Positions 5,331 to 5,375 of a stretch of DNA of 5,375 nucleotides are shown piece after piece; position 1 is the stretch's first letter, and every line of letters starts with the position of its first letter. This stretch comes from an uncultured Eubacteriales bacterium (lineage in GTDB: Bacteria; Bacillota_A; Clostridia; Christensenellales; Aristaeellaceae), in the NCBI GenBank assembly GCA_900313545.1, contig OMRS01000232.1:1-5375 (forward strand), given 5' to 3'. The notes under the pieces are model-generated. The model was not told where the DNA came from and made no database searches. It saw only the letters and a program-made list of their open reading frames with translations. Made by a program: the position numbers and the translations under genes.

Positions 5331-5375
5331 ATGATCAGGCTGGCGTGCGCGGATCCGGACCGTTTTTCCGGAGTC
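5331..5375 (+). CDS. Possible start of a further gene, cut by the window edge
   Basis: An ATG at 5331 opens a frame that runs to the window edge (15 codons, MIRLACADPDRFSGV), with the GC-rich third positions of the other genes. GGGCGGCGGA just before it is at best a weak ribosome binding site. The opening MIRLA..D.D vaguely recalls response-regulator receiver N-termini, but 15 residues are too few to assign a family, and a minus-strand gene entering from the right and stopping at 5335 is an equally open alternative. Confidence 0.25.
   Translation, partial: MIRLACADPDRFSGV

Noticed and set aside
1..5375. CRISPR arrays, insertion sequences, tRNA or rRNA genes
   Set aside because: I saw no repeat-spacer pattern, transposase, terminal repeats or RNA gene signature on either strand.

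Overview
The window looks like a piece of the chromosome of an anaerobic, GC-rich member of the Firmicutes (Clostridia, possibly Lachnospiraceae-like). The reasons are GC-biased third codon positions, strong AGGAGG-type ribosome binding sites, short tightly packed redox genes, and a content of rubrerythrin, rubredoxins, a NimA-type flavoprotein and a NifX-like protein with a His/Cys-rich segment. This placement is inference; there is no rRNA or other taxonomic marker here.

Left half, plus strand (about 204-2498): four genes read rightwards. They are a small CxxC thioredoxin-fold protein of the ArsC/Spx family, a NifX/NifB-type cofactor-binding domain joined through a Cys/His-rich linker to a SlyD-like FKBP prolyl isomerase, a single-domain rhodanese with a complete CxxGxR active loop, and a pyridoxamine-phosphate-oxidase-fold (NimA-like) flavoprotein. 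Each has its own ribosome binding site. The group ends at a strong hairpin terminator (2662-2700) that can probably work in both directions. I could not identify a promoter for this group inside the window.

Right half, minus strand (5012 down to 2735): a compact three-gene operon, MarR-type regulator, then a double-rubredoxin protein, then a ferredoxin-rubredoxin-rubrerythrin-rubredoxin fusion. The gaps are 18 and 4 nt. In front of the regulator is a near-consensus sigma-A promoter (TTGAAA, 17 bp, TATACT, with TG extension). It is overlapped by a perfect 9-bp inverted repeat, a good candidate for the autoregulatory MarR operator.

The two groups converge and share a theme of thiol, iron and sulfur redox chemistry. 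The minus-strand operon looks like a peroxide/oxygen defence electron chain: 2x[4Fe-4S] to rubredoxins to diiron peroxidase, under a MarR switch. The plus-strand genes could handle sulfane sulfur, thiols and metal or Fe-S cofactors. The best candidates for something little described are the NifX-FKBP fusion and the ferredoxin-rubrerythrin fusion, which carries a perfect internal ribosome binding site and start codon at the domain junction. The gene-free spacers (21-203, 1460-1698, 2499-2661, about 5092-5330) are very GC-rich, contain inverted repeats, and show no RNA gene that I recognise.
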